Source: an uncultured Eubacteriales bacterium
GTDB lineage: Bacteria > Bacillota > Clostridia > Lachnospirales > Cellulosilyticaceae
Assembly: GCA_900551325.1 (NCBI GenBank)
Contig: URVM01000005.1
Span: 124,001-188,000 of the forward strand
Length of the DNA: 64,000 bases
Reading direction: 5' to 3'
Below, in pieces: positions 15,130 through 24,123 of the stretch. Below the pieces are notes generated by a model. The model did not search any database, was not told the origin of the DNA, and saw nothing but the letters and a program-made list of their open reading frames with translations. Positions within the stretch are counted from its first letter, which is position 1, and the number at the start of each line of letters is the position of its first letter. The position numbers and the translations under genes were made by a program.

Positions 15130-15918
15130 ATGAACGAAATAAAAAATATTAAACAATACGTCTTATATACATATTTGGTATTTTGGATGATGATCTTGGG
15201 GATTGGTGGATTGGTAAGTACATTAACAAATAGTAATTATTTTGCTATGCAATGGGTAGTAGTTATATGCTCCTGGTTACCTACAATTGTTCTTTTTATC
15301 CTTTCTAAAAAAATACTAAATGGTGTTACACTAAAACAATTTTATAAAAGTTTATTAGGTGAGAAAGTAACTTTCTCTATTTTCTCTTTGTGTACATTAA
15401 TTATCCTATCAATTTATTTTTTCTCTGTGGTGTTGTATAGTTTTATAGCATCAAAATCCTTTTCAGTTAATATATCTATTATGTTTCCTTCTATTATATG
15501 GAGTTTAATTTTCTCTGTATTACAAGGTGCCAGTGGTGAAGAGTCTGGTTGGCGCGGATATCTTCTCCCTCGATTAGTACAGCATTATGGTTTTAGTAAA
15601 GGGAATGTAGTATTAGGGCTTATCTGGGCCTTTTGGCATTTACCTTTATGGTTTATTAGTAGTGGCTACAGTGGATGGATGCTTGTTCAATACATAGTAG
15701 TATTTATCGCCTTTGCCGTATCATTCACTATTTTAATGGGTTGGATTCAGCAAAAGTGTAAAAATTTATTTTTAGCTTTTTGGATGCACTTTTTATTTAA
15801 TTTTTTATTAACCACTTTAACTGTTGATCTTCTAATACCTTTAACTATTATGAGTATTTTTTATGTTGTCGTGGCAGTAATCATTGTTGCAGTACAAAAA
15901 AACCTAATATCAAGTTAA
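15130..15918 (+). CDS. CPBP family intramembrane glutamic endopeptidase
   Basis: A 262-aa polytopic protein with about seven or eight hydrophobic segments. The three family motifs are present: EESGWRG (EExxxR, about residues 136-142), FWHLPLW with the catalytic histidine, and FWMHFLFNF with the last histidine and asparagine. CPBP (Abi/CAAX-like) proteases act in the membrane; in Firmicutes they are linked to bacteriocin self-immunity or peptide processing, but no target is indicated here. The ribosome binding site GGTGGAGG is present. It follows a copy of the shared leader sequence. Confidence 0.88.
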   Translation: MNEIKNIKQYVLYTYLVFWMMILGIGGLVSTLTNSNYFAMQWVVVICSWLPTIVLFILSKKILNGVTLKQFYKSLLGEKVTFSIFSLCTLIILSIYFFSVVLYSFIASKSFSVNISIMFPSIIWSLIFSVLQGASGEESGWRGYLLPRLVQHYGFSKGNVVLGLIWAFWHLPLWFISSGYSGWMLVQYIVVFIAFAVSFTILMGWIQQKCKNLFLAFWMHFLFNFLLTTLTVDLLIPLTIMSIFYVVVAVIIVAVQKNLISS

Positions 15919-15973
15919 AGTAGAAAGATTTAAGTAATAAATATTTGTTTTTATGCACATATGGAGGTACGCA

Positions 15974-16477
15974 ATGAAAAAAATAATGGTCATTGGATGT
16001 CCAGGAAGTGGTAAAAGTACATTTTCTAAAGGGTTACACAAAGCTATAGGATTACCTTTATTTCATTTAGATATGCTCTATTGGAATGCTGATAGAACTG
16101 TAGTTGAAAAATCTGTATTTAAAGAGAAATTGCAAGACATACTCTCTCAAGAATTATGGATAATTGATGGAAACTATAATTCAACTATTGAGCTCCGATT
16201 GCAAGCTTGTGATACTGTTTTTTTCTTGGATTATCCTGTAGAAGTGTGTCTTCGGGGTGTACAATCTAGAAAAGGTAAAGCACGCACAGATATGCCGTGG
16301 ATTGAGTCTATAGATGAAGAGGATGAAGAATTTATAGCCTTCATAAACAACTATAATTCTGTTAGTAAGCCAGTCATTCTTCAATTATTAAATACGTATC
16401 CTGATAAAAATATCATTATATTTAAAAGTCGAGATGAGGCTAAAAAATATATAGCTGAAATAGGTAACTACATATAA
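15974..16477 (+). CDS. P-loop ATPase, FlaR / adenylate-kinase-like
   Basis: A 167-aa P-loop NTPase similar to proteins annotated as DNA topology modulation protein FlaR. The Walker A motif GCPGSGKST lies at residues 7-15, with HLDMLYW and WIIDGNYNSTIE carrying the kinase-like acceptor region. The start at 15974 is supported by GGAGG 6 bases upstream; an upstream in-frame ATG at 15953 has no good site. It is a small kinase of unknown substrate. It sits 56 bases after the CPBP gene in the accessory block. Confidence 0.8.
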   Translation: MKKIMVIGCPGSGKSTFSKGLHKAIGLPLFHLDMLYWNADRTVVEKSVFKEKLQDILSQELWIIDGNYNSTIELRLQACDTVFFLDYPVEVCLRGVQSRKGKARTDMPWIESIDEEDEEFIAFINNYNSVSKPVILQLLNTYPDKNIIIFKSRDEAKKYIAEIGNYI

Positions 16478-16505
16478 GTACATTATTTATATAATAGGAG
16501 GCGAG

Positions 16506-17255
16506 ATGAAAAAATTTATTTTAAAAATTATTTTAATCTATATTCTTATACTTAGTTTTAGTCTAATGCTGGTTTATTTTTCAGGATCTTTTATTATACT
16601 TGCAGATAGTGCATATTGGGATATTTTTAAAAGTATTACGATTCCATATTTGCTCTATATAATATATTTGATTTACTCAAAACATTACAGATATAACACA
16701 CATAAAAATACTTATAGTAAAATTAAAACACCAAGATCTATAGATAAAAATCATACTCCTATTAAATCAAAGACTGCACTAAATTGGATTATAAAAGACC
16801 AACATGTTTTATTTGATATATGCGAAGTATTTATGTTAATAACTGTTATCAATAGTTTTATGATGGTAATGTCCATTGATACTCCTAAAATTGGTGAGTT
16901 CGCTTATATACACTTACTAATGAGATTAACCATTATATCTACTGTAATGAGTATTCTTAAAGGAAAAAGAGTCCTTCAAGATTTTAAAAGTATTGCCCTA
17001 GCACTTAAAAAAAGTAATAGATTGTCAGCAAAAGATGTTACACAGTCTATATCAAACAATGTACTTCAAAATAAATATAGAACTATCTATGTACTATTTA
17101 CTACACTCACAATTATCATTTGTATTATATCAATACTATTTCTCCCCAATCCTATGGGTGGTGTCCGTTTATATTTAAATTTATTAATTATGTTCGGAGT
17201 TATTATCACACTTATTTTTTTCATATCTATCATACATAGGCTAACAACAAGGTAG
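16506..17255 (+). CDS. Multi-pass membrane protein of unknown function
   Basis: A 249-aa protein I do not recognise. Hydrophobic segments are seen at about residues 5-25, 32-55, 103-122, 135-155, 195-215 and 222-243, with a Lys/Thr/Asn-rich cytosolic-looking loop near residues 60-95. The ribosome binding site AGGAGG is optimal. It starts 28 bases after the P-loop kinase gene, so the two are probably co-transcribed. The right-hand repeat copy starts 19 bases beyond its stop. Confidence 0.65.
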   Translation: MKKFILKIILIYILILSFSLMLVYFSGSFIILADSAYWDIFKSITIPYLLYIIYLIYSKHYRYNTHKNTYSKIKTPRSIDKNHTPIKSKTALNWIIKDQHVLFDICEVFMLITVINSFMMVMSIDTPKIGEFAYIHLLMRLTIISTVMSILKGKRVLQDFKSIALALKKSNRLSAKDVTQSISNNVLQNKYRTIYVLFTTLTIIICIISILFLPNPMGGVRLYLNLLIMFGVIITLIFFISIIHRLTTR

Positions 17256-17273
17256 ATCGTTATTCCACTACTT

Positions 17274-17573
17274 AAAACTTGCTTCGCTTCGACACCTTAT
17301 TAACTACCTACTCATTTATTACGAATCTATAAGCCGCCTGCATAAGCTACTTTCATATGAATCATATTCACCCACTTTGTCTAATTTTCTTGGGACAGTA
17401 ATTCTAATTTACGTATACTCTGTTTACTTACTACCAAAAGACCTTTACGTTTAGATTATCAAATAATAGCTTATGGATAAAGAAAGATTATATTGATTAT
17501 TTACAAAAGAGATTTATTTTACAGGAAAAGATAATTTATATTAATTTGGGTAAAGGTAAAGGGGATATGAAGA
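17274..17573 (+). repeat. Third copy of the element right half and leader
   Basis: AAACTTGCTTCGCTTCGA, AAGCCGCCTGCATAAGC, TTCTTGGGACAGTAATTCTA and ACCTTTACGTTTAGAT align in order with 13659-13805 and with the leader at 13990-14050. This copy precedes the small gene at 17574. No other gene is seen between 17256 and 17573. Confidence 0.65.
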
Positions 17574-17738
17574 GTGAAAAAGAAAAACTTATGGCTATTA
17601 ATTTTAGGGTTAGGGTTAACATCAGGAACAATTTTAATTAATCGTTTTGTAATTAGTATACCTAACTGGTTAGCCATTGCATTTTCAATTATTGCAATTT
17701 GTGCACTTGTTGCATTTCTTATTACAAATAAAAAGTAG
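17574..17738 (+). CDS. 54-aa two-segment membrane protein
   Basis: A short GTG-initiated frame encoding a very hydrophobic peptide: a lysine-rich start (MKKKN), a first segment (about 6-22), an NRF/PNW turn and a second segment (about 32-50) ending TNKK. AAAGGGG lies 9 bases upstream of the GTG. The even hydrophobic pattern and charged ends make it a credible small membrane protein. It follows the third copy of the shared leader, so like the genes at 14156 and 15130 it appears as cargo next to a repeat. The function is unknown. Confidence 0.6.
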   Translation: MKKKNLWLLILGLGLTSGTILINRFVISIPNWLAIAFSIIAICALVAFLITNKK

Positions 17739-17883
17739 GCAAAATCAGTATAGTCTAATGGTGCAAAAAGAGTAAGTTTTTACCTAGTAAAGTAGTTATT
17801 CTGTTACTCCACATGGTCTCTTCAACGAATGATCTATCTTTATGCATTATATCCTTATTATTACTTCTTCTATTATTCAGAGA

Positions 17884-18117
17884 ACTTGGGTGGGTGGCGT
17901 GGTGGGATGTTCTCCAGAACCTGCCTGCGTAGCTTTCAGCTAAGAAATACATGAAATGAGAAAATGATGGTTTTAGCTCCATTGTTTGAGCATAATGAAG
18001 TATAACGGAATGGCGCGAGTTTGGAGCGTTATCATTTTTGAATGAATAGTATTTCTCTGAAAGTGGAGTGAAGCAGGTGGCGGAGAATATCCTACCGCGA
18101 CACCCTAAGTAGACCCA
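17884..18117. repeat. Large imperfect palindrome (about 230 bp)
   Basis: The left arm (17888-17950, GGGTGGCGTGGTGGGATGTT ... CTTTCAGCTAAGAAATAC) pairs with the right arm (18049-18104, GTATTTCTCTGAAAGTGGAG ... CCTACCGCGACACCC) with scattered mismatches. Inner pairing continues through AAAATGAT and GCTCCA. Motifs CACCTGC and CTTTCAG recall the other intergenic elements. No coding frame is convincing within 17739-18185; only this palindrome and the glsA terminator are seen. Confidence 0.6.
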
Positions 18118-18133
18118 CCTATTCTAAAATCTA

Positions 18134-18176
18134 AAAAGGGTAGGGAGTTGTCGCAAAGACAACTCCCTACCCTTTT
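18134..18176 (-). terminator. Terminator of glsA
   Basis: Perfect 19-bp arms (AAAAGGGTAGGGAGTTGTC and complement) with a 5-base loop, 9 bases downstream of the glsA stop codon. Confidence 0.9.
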
Positions 18177-18185
18177 ACCCTATAT

Positions 18186-19103
18186 CTAGAATATACTCAA
18201 ATCTAATGCATCTGATAGATAAGATAGCATTTCTATGCCACCTGTAGAATTTCCTTTTTCGTCAAGTGCTGGTCCATATACTCCTATTCCTAATTTGTTT
18301 GGAACAGTAGCTAGGATACCTCCTCCTACACCTGATTTAGCGGGTACGCCTACTTTAACTGCAAATTGGCCTGATGCATCATATAGACCACATGTAACCA
18401 TAATAGCTGTTGCTATTCTGGTAATGTATTTAGGAATAATTTGCTCGCCTGTTCTTAGACAAATACCGTTATTACTATAAAGTGCACCTATTCTTGCTAA
18501 GTCCTGGCATGTCATTTCTATAGAGCATTGTCTAAAGTAAACATGGATCAACGCTTCTACATCTTCATCAATAACACCACAACTTTTCATAAAGTATGCT
18601 AATGAACGGTTTCTATCTCCTGTTTGGGCTTCTGATTTATAAACTGCCTCATTAATGGTAATATGTGGATTGCCAGATACAAGTTTTGCAAATTCTAGGA
18701 TTCTTCCTATTTGTTCATCTCCGTCTTTACCTTTTATGAGAGAAGTAGTTGCTATTGCCCCTGCATTAATCATGGGATTAAGAGGTTTTTGAAGACTTTT
18801 TAATTCTAGCTTTACGATAGAGTTAAATGGGTCACCTGTAGCTTCCATGCCTACTTTTTCAAATACTTTATCTGGACCATTATCCATAAGAGCTAAAGTT
18901 AAAACTAATAATTTGGATATACTTTGAATAGTGAATTTCTTGTTATAATCTCCTACCCCATATCCTTTGCCATCTAAAGTCTCTATATAAATACCTAAGT
19001 CTGTAGCAGGCACTTTTTGTAATTCTGGTATGTAGCCTGCTGCCTTACCCATATGGGTATACTTTTTGCCATGCTCTAAGGCTTCTTTTAATATTTTTTC
19101 CAT
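18186..19103 (-). CDS. glsA: Glutaminase A
   Basis: A 305-aa serine-dependent glutaminase. The beta-lactamase-like catalytic SxxK is S61-K64 (TIQSISKLL). Family blocks NPMINAGAIATTSLI, NRSLAYFMKSCG and KSGVGGGILATVPNK are intact. It hydrolyses glutamine to glutamate and ammonia in the cytosol. It is followed by its own terminator and preceded by a CPA antiporter gene 83 bases away on the same strand. Glutaminase next to a cation/proton antiporter could contribute to acid tolerance, but that is inference. Confidence 0.95.
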   Translation of the reverse strand: MEKILKEALEHGKKYTHMGKAAGYIPELQKVPATDLGIYIETLDGKGYGVGDYNKKFTIQSISKLLVLTLALMDNGPDKVFEKVGMEATGDPFNSIVKLELKSLQKPLNPMINAGAIATTSLIKGKDGDEQIGRILEFAKLVSGNPHITINEAVYKSEAQTGDRNRSLAYFMKSCGVIDEDVEALIHVYFRQCSIEMTCQDLARIGALYSNNGICLRTGEQIIPKYITRIATAIMVTCGLYDASGQFAVKVGVPAKSGVGGGILATVPNKLGIGVYGPALDEKGNSTGGIEMLSYLSDALDLSIF

Positions 19104-19186
19104 GTCTCCTCCTAGATGTCCACGTAAAAAACGTTTATTTCTATTATTATTAAATTTATGAATCTATTTCATACGAGAACTTTTAT

Positions 19187-20629
19187 TTACTCAGCAGCTG
19201 CTAACTCACATTCTTGACCTATAAGTACAAGTACATCATTTTCTTTAATAATAGTAAAGCCTTTTGGTACAATAACTTTTCCTTGTCTTTTAATCATTAC
19301 AACAAGAATTTCTTCTGGAATTTCACAGTCCATAAGTGCTTTATTAATCCACTTATTTCCTTCTTCCACAAGCATTTCTACCATACCATTTTTAAATTTC
19401 TTCTTAAGTTCACTTACTTGATCATCTTCTATTACTTCTTCCTCAATTAAACCTAGTTTTTTAGCAACTAAAGGTATGAAACTTCCTTGAATAGTTACAG
19501 AAAATAGTGCAATGAAAAAGATAATATGGAAAATATCACTTTGTATCGTTACATTTTTAGTTATAGCAAAAATGGCAAAAACCAATGAAGCTGCTCCTCT
19601 TAGACCAACCCAAGATATAAATAGTTGCTGCTTAATAGGTATTTTAAACCAACACAAGATTGAAAAAACAGCTATCGGTCTTCCAATAAGAATTAAGAAT
19701 AGAGAAATCATAATTCCTTCAAATGCTATATTTGGTATTTGTGATGGAAAAGCTAATAGACCTAACATAAAGAAAAGCATAATTTGCATAATCCATGAAA
19801 GTCCATCAAAGAAATGGGTCAAACTCTTTTTGTGTGGAATTTTTGCATTACCTATTACAATACCTGCAAAAAATACACTTAAATAGCCATTCCCTCCCAA
19901 GGTTTCACTAATTGCATAAGCTAAAATAGCTACTGCTGTTGTAAAAATCGGATATAGTCCCTCAATCTCAAACTTAATCCTTCTTAGTATAAATACAGAC
20001 ATACTAGATAGTAATAGACCAACTGCTATACCAAATCCTACTTGTTTAAGGATCATGATCAGTACACTTAGTCCCATACTGCCAGCATCCATGCCTCCAC
20101 TTGCTCCCATTAGAACAATAACAATACTTGTTAACATATAAGCAGTAGGGTCATTACTTCCACTTTCAAACTCTACTAATGTGTCTATATTATTTTTTAA
20201 CTTAAGATTTCTTGAACGTAGTATAGACATGACTGAAGCAGCATCTGTTGAAGCAACAACAGAGCCTAATAAAAGTCCTTCAAGCATACTTGTTTTTAGA
20301 ACAAAGTAGCAAAATAATCCGGTAAGTCCTGCTGTTATAGCCACACCAAGGGTAGAAAGCATAACTGCAGGTATAGAGATAGGTTTAGCTTTTGACCATT
20401 GGGTACAAAAACCACCATAAAACATAATAAATACTAACGCTGTAGATGCTAAAAAGTAGGTCATATCATAATTATCAAAGTATATGCCACCTATACCATC
20501 TGAACCAAAGATCATACCAATTCCCATAAACACTAACAGAACTGGCACACCCCATCTATAGAAAATTTTACTCGTTATAATACACGTAAGTAAAACCAAA
20601 CCACATAATATCATTAAATTAATCACCAA
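19187..20629 (-). CDS. Potassium(or sodium)/proton antiporter, CPA1 type with C-terminal TrkA_C domain
   Basis: A 480-aa protein with about twelve membrane segments (residues 1-395). The ion-binding region is LLGSVVASTDAASV, and the later segments contain GLRGAASLVFA, typical of NhaP2/CvrA-type exchangers. The C-terminal 80 residues (about 400-480, including VPKGFTIIKENDVLVLIG) form a TrkA_C ligand-binding domain, so activity is probably controlled by a nucleotide. It likely exports K+ or Na+ in exchange for protons. The ion is not determined by the sequence. Confidence 0.88.
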   Translation of the reverse strand: MVINLMILCGLVLLTCIITSKIFYRWGVPVLLVFMGIGMIFGSDGIGGIYFDNYDMTYFLASTALVFIMFYGGFCTQWSKAKPISIPAVMLSTLGVAITAGLTGLFCYFVLKTSMLEGLLLGSVVASTDAASVMSILRSRNLKLKNNIDTLVEFESGSNDPTAYMLTSIVIVLMGASGGMDAGSMGLSVLIMILKQVGFGIAVGLLLSSMSVFILRRIKFEIEGLYPIFTTAVAILAYAISETLGGNGYLSVFFAGIVIGNAKIPHKKSLTHFFDGLSWIMQIMLFFMLGLLAFPSQIPNIAFEGIMISLFLILIGRPIAVFSILCWFKIPIKQQLFISWVGLRGAASLVFAIFAITKNVTIQSDIFHIIFFIALFSVTIQGSFIPLVAKKLGLIEEEVIEDDQVSELKKKFKNGMVEMLVEEGNKWINKALMDCEIPEEILVVMIKRQGKVIVPKGFTIIKENDVLVLIGQECELAAAE

Positions 20630-20672
20630 TTACCTCCTATGTCTTTAATATCTTTAATGTTTTTGCTAGAAC

Positions 20673-22376
20673 TTATTCTTGTATAAGCTGTACTGCCTTT
20701 TCTAATAATTCATCTCTTCCTTCTTTAATCCCCTCCTTTGTAGGCCTAATATACACATCAGGTATAATGCCTATTCGTTGTGTTTTTGTCCCATCTGGAT
20801 AATAAATACCAATACCAGATATATAAGTTTTTATGCCTCCTGGTAGCTGGATTTCTACTACATTTCCATCAGCCCCCGTTGAAGGACTACCTACTACCCT
20901 GGCATTCGGTGCTACTCGAAGTGCCATAGCAGTAAACTCTGGATTACTTTGAGTAAATTCATTAATGATAAGCATTACCTTACCTTTATAGTAATCTGGG
21001 TTTTGTTTCCCCACCTCCAATGCTTCACTCATAAGGAAATCACCCGGCTTTTCATGACTTGCTACAGAGTAAGTTGCAAAAGGCGTAGGCTCTGGCATTA
21101 AATACTCACCTAAAGAATATACAATAGAATCTGTTGGATAATACCTTAAATCTACAATAATCCCTTTTGTATCTTTAAACTTCTTCATAATGCTATGTAT
21201 CTCATTCTTCTTTAATGCACCTGGATTAATGTAACCAATATCCTCTTCTATTAATTTATGAGACTCCAACTCTTCTTTTATAAAACTAGTATCATTATAA
21301 CATTGTACCACTTCTTCTCTTTCTTTTCCATCTCGCTGTACTTCTAGTATAAGCTCTGATTCCCCAGTTCTAAACAAACAATACTGGAGTACATTTACTA
21401 TACCTGCTTCATGAGAAACAGATACATAGCGTAATTTTTCCTCAATCACCTCAAAAATATCTCTTCCATTTAACTTAAGCACCACGTCACCTGGTTTTAC
21501 GTTACAAGTGGTTTCATACTTTTTACCTATCTGTGTAATCACCACTTGATTATCTATTATTTGAAACTTTATAGGCGCAAATTTAGTTCCCCAGTAACGA
21601 TACAAAGTCCTCCTAGTATCCATTACACTTGCGTGAGAATCTTGAATCTGGCTGATTAATTCACTTACTGTAAGTTTGTAAGAAAGATCATCCCCACATA
21701 CCTCAAACTTTGGAATAAATTCTATAAGTACATCATTCCAATCTTTATCCATCACAGTACGATAAGGAAAATAGTACTCTATAATATTCCAGTATCTAAA
21801 TAAACTTAGTAATTTATAGCCATCATCTTCACTCCTCATATTATTATAATCCTTTTCATTCTTTAAACTAGCAAATGTCCCCTCCTTCTGAAAAGGTATA
21901 TAGGCCTTATCTCTATCTTTAATATAAGTATTAGAAATATCCATAAGGAGTGTCCTAAGCTCCTGCCCCATATAAGTCTTATCACTAATCCACTCTAAGT
22001 CAGCCTCTATGACCTTTTCTCTATTATCTTGCGGTACCCCTTTTGCTATAGGACCAAGTTTTATAATCCAGTCGTATAATATTTGATCAACTTCATCTAC
22101 ATCTTTTGTCTCTAATACTTTCGGCATGACTTCAAAAAGAGCCCCATCCCAATCTACCTTTCCACTTACTACCGTAGGATGATAATACTTTACAAGCCCC
22201 CATACCTTACAAAGTTTACCTAGCTGTTCTATTTGAAAACTGTCTAAACTTTCAATATGAACTCCACTACCTTTTAAAACTTTTGCTCCTTGTACTGTCC
22301 ATATAATACTTATAATAAAAAGGCCTATTAATAAAGTCGTGCTTACTATCCTTCTCCACTTTGGTTTTTTATCCAT
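20673..22376 (-). CDS. Membrane-anchored S41 family (tail-specific) peptidase
   Basis: A 567-aa protein with an N-terminal membrane anchor (about residues 10-29), an alpha-helical region, a PDZ-like segment (about 268-335, PGDVVLKLNG) and a C-terminal S41 catalytic domain (about 375-560). The domain has GIIVDLRYYP and the likely nucleophile serine in TQSNPEFTAMAL, followed by GSPSTGADGN. The lysine of CtpA-type enzymes is not obvious, so it is closer to tricorn/retinol-binding-type S41 members. It should act outside the membrane. The gene lies 17 bases after a coiled-coil lipoprotein gene, suggesting joint action on the envelope. Confidence 0.85.
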   Translation of the reverse strand: MDKKPKWRRIVSTTLLIGLFIISIIWTVQGAKVLKGSGVHIESLDSFQIEQLGKLCKVWGLVKYYHPTVVSGKVDWDGALFEVMPKVLETKDVDEVDQILYDWIIKLGPIAKGVPQDNREKVIEADLEWISDKTYMGQELRTLLMDISNTYIKDRDKAYIPFQKEGTFASLKNEKDYNNMRSEDDGYKLLSLFRYWNIIEYYFPYRTVMDKDWNDVLIEFIPKFEVCGDDLSYKLTVSELISQIQDSHASVMDTRRTLYRYWGTKFAPIKFQIIDNQVVITQIGKKYETTCNVKPGDVVLKLNGRDIFEVIEEKLRYVSVSHEAGIVNVLQYCLFRTGESELILEVQRDGKEREEVVQCYNDTSFIKEELESHKLIEEDIGYINPGALKKNEIHSIMKKFKDTKGIIVDLRYYPTDSIVYSLGEYLMPEPTPFATYSVASHEKPGDFLMSEALEVGKQNPDYYKGKVMLIINEFTQSNPEFTAMALRVAPNARVVGSPSTGADGNVVEIQLPGGIKTYISGIGIYYPDGTKTQRIGIIPDVYIRPTKEGIKEGRDELLEKAVQLIQE

Positions 22377-22393
22377 CTTTTCACCCCCTTCGT

Positions 22394-23206
22394 TTATTTA
22401 TCATCTCTATATCTTATTTGTCCTATAACTTCTACATGTCCCCAACCTTCTTTATCTTGTCCGTTATAAAGTAACTTATAGCCATCTATCCAATTACCCT
22501 CGTAAGTTGGTTGTAATAAAGTCTTATCTATTTTTCCTAGAGTTACACTACTTCCTGCACTTCCTTGAAAATAATCTTGTGCCCAGCATTTGATACATCG
22601 TCTTTTTTCATGTAAGTCCAATACTTCCTGTACACTTCTTCCCTCTAGTTCTTGTAGATTTACTATAGCAATCTTCTTGCCTTCTATTTGTTCAACTTTC
22701 TCAACTGTAATAGGAAGCTCTTCAAATCCTTTCTCTGAAAGCTCATCCATTAAAATTTGAAGTTGCTCTTTGAGGCCTAGTTGTGTATTAATCTCTATCG
22801 CCTCCTCCATCATTGCTTCCCCAGTATAGCCATCTGCTGTATACACTACAAATAAATCCTTTTGATTGACTAAGGCTTCTAACACATCTATTTGCTTTTC
22901 CAAATTAGTATTTCTCTCTCTTAAATCCTTCCAGCATTCTTGCTGATTTTCTTTTATCTTTTCTTCTATGGCTTTTAATGTTTGACTACTCCCATCTTTC
23001 ATATTAAGTTGTTCTTCTAGTTGATTTATAACACTTACTAATAATTGTTGCTGCTCTTCTAAAGTATTAATTTTTGCTTCTAGCTTTGCCACTTTAGTAA
23101 CCCATTCGTCTTGTCTATCTTGTCTTTGTCCACAAGCCACTATCCCCCATATGGCTATACATAATAATCCTCCCATTATCACATACTTTCCTCTTTGTCT
23201 CTTCAT
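22394..23206 (-). CDS. Coiled-coil lipoprotein
   Basis: A 270-aa probable lipoprotein. A hydrophobic signal segment ends in the lipobox GIVAC (cysteine at residue 25). Two stretches of heptad-rich coiled coil follow (about 35-70 and 78-112, rich in Leu, Glu and Gln). The C-terminal half (about 115-270) is a globular region, partly like GerMN-type domains (IAIVNLQELEG, WAQDYFQGSAGSS), though that match is weak. It is co-transcribed with the downstream S41 peptidase and may be its partner or substrate. Confidence 0.7.
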   Translation of the reverse strand: MKRQRGKYVIMGGLLCIAIWGIVACGQRQDRQDEWVTKVAKLEAKINTLEEQQQLLVSVINQLEEQLNMKDGSSQTLKAIEEKIKENQQECWKDLRERNTNLEKQIDVLEALVNQKDLFVVYTADGYTGEAMMEEAIEINTQLGLKEQLQILMDELSEKGFEELPITVEKVEQIEGKKIAIVNLQELEGRSVQEVLDLHEKRRCIKCWAQDYFQGSAGSSVTLGKIDKTLLQPTYEGNWIDGYKLLYNGQDKEGWGHVEVIGQIRYRDDK

Positions 23207-23333
23207 AATATCCCCCTAGCTACTTCTATTCACAATATTCTATTTTTTATATTTAAATTATACATTTTATCCACAATATTATCAACAATTCCAAAATTAA
23301 TCATTAATTTAATAATTTACATCTAATAAGATA

Positions 23334-23369
23334 GAAAAATCCTTAAACATTATTGTATGTTTTAGGATT
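23334..23369 (-). terminator. Terminator of sodA
   Basis: Minus-strand arms AATCCTAAAACAT and ATGTTTAAGGATT followed by a T-rich run, 15 bases downstream of the sodA stop. Confidence 0.75.
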
Positions 23370-23383
23370 AGTGTGTTACTTTA

Positions 23384-24061
23384 TTACTTATTATATAAGT
23401 CCTCTGCATGATCCCAGTCTATTACATTAAACCAGTCCTCAATATAATCCTTTCTAAGGTTTTGATGTTTTAAGTAGTACGCATGCTCCCATAAGTCAAT
23501 GACAATGATGGGTTCTAGTCCACTAGAAATAAGCGTATCTTGATTAGCTGTAGAAACTATCCTTAGCTTACCATTTGGTTCTTTAACAAGCCATGTCCAG
23601 CCTGAACCGAATACCCCTAGTGCTTCCCCACTAAACCTTTCTTTAAACTGTTCAAAGCTTCCAAAATCCCTAATAATAGCATCATTAAGATTTCCTTTAG
23701 GTGTACCTCCCTTACCTGGGGCCATTACTTTCCAAAAGAAGGTATGATTATAATGTCCACCACCATTATTGAGTACAGCTCTACGAATATCTGGTGGTAA
23801 ATTGCCTGGTGATACTAGAAGTTGCTGCAAAGAATAATTATATAGCTGAGGGTATTTATCTAATGCCTTATTCAAATTATCTACATAGGTTTTATGATGC
23901 TTATTATGATGAATTCTCATAGTTTTTTCATCTATATAAGGTTCTAGTGAATTATAAGGGTAACCTAAAGGTGGTAATGTAAAGCCATTAGGTCCAGCCA
24001 TAATCTGAGGTTCCATACTAGCTTGATTTCTTCTACTTCTAAAAATTGAAGGTTTCATCAC
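23384..24061 (-). CDS. sodA: Superoxide dismutase (Fe/Mn)
   Basis: A 225-aa Fe/Mn superoxide dismutase converting superoxide to oxygen and hydrogen peroxide. The metal ligands are visible: H in MRIHHNKHH, H in GGGHYNHTFFW, D in DLWEHAYYLKH and the H of that same motif. FGSGWTWLV is the other signature. The N-terminus has about 25 extra residues (FRSRRNQASMEPQ) before the usual FTLPPLGYPY start of the fold, without signal peptide character. In an anaerobe this is an oxygen-stress defence gene. The metal preference cannot be read with confidence. Confidence 0.95.
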   Translation of the reverse strand: MMKPSIFRSRRNQASMEPQIMAGPNGFTLPPLGYPYNSLEPYIDEKTMRIHHNKHHKTYVDNLNKALDKYPQLYNYSLQQLLVSPGNLPPDIRRAVLNNGGGHYNHTFFWKVMAPGKGGTPKGNLNDAIIRDFGSFEQFKERFSGEALGVFGSGWTWLVKEPNGKLRIVSTANQDTLISSGLEPIIVIDLWEHAYYLKHQNLRKDYIEDWFNVIDWDHAEDLYNK

Positions 24062-24123
24062 TTATTCCTCTCCCCATATTTGATTAAATGTCTTACCACT
24101 ATTTTATTAGTGATAACTTATCC

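Noticed and set aside
17755..17982. 75-aa minus-strand open frame
   Set aside because: It lies largely in the large palindrome, has no ribosome binding site and no protein-like composition.
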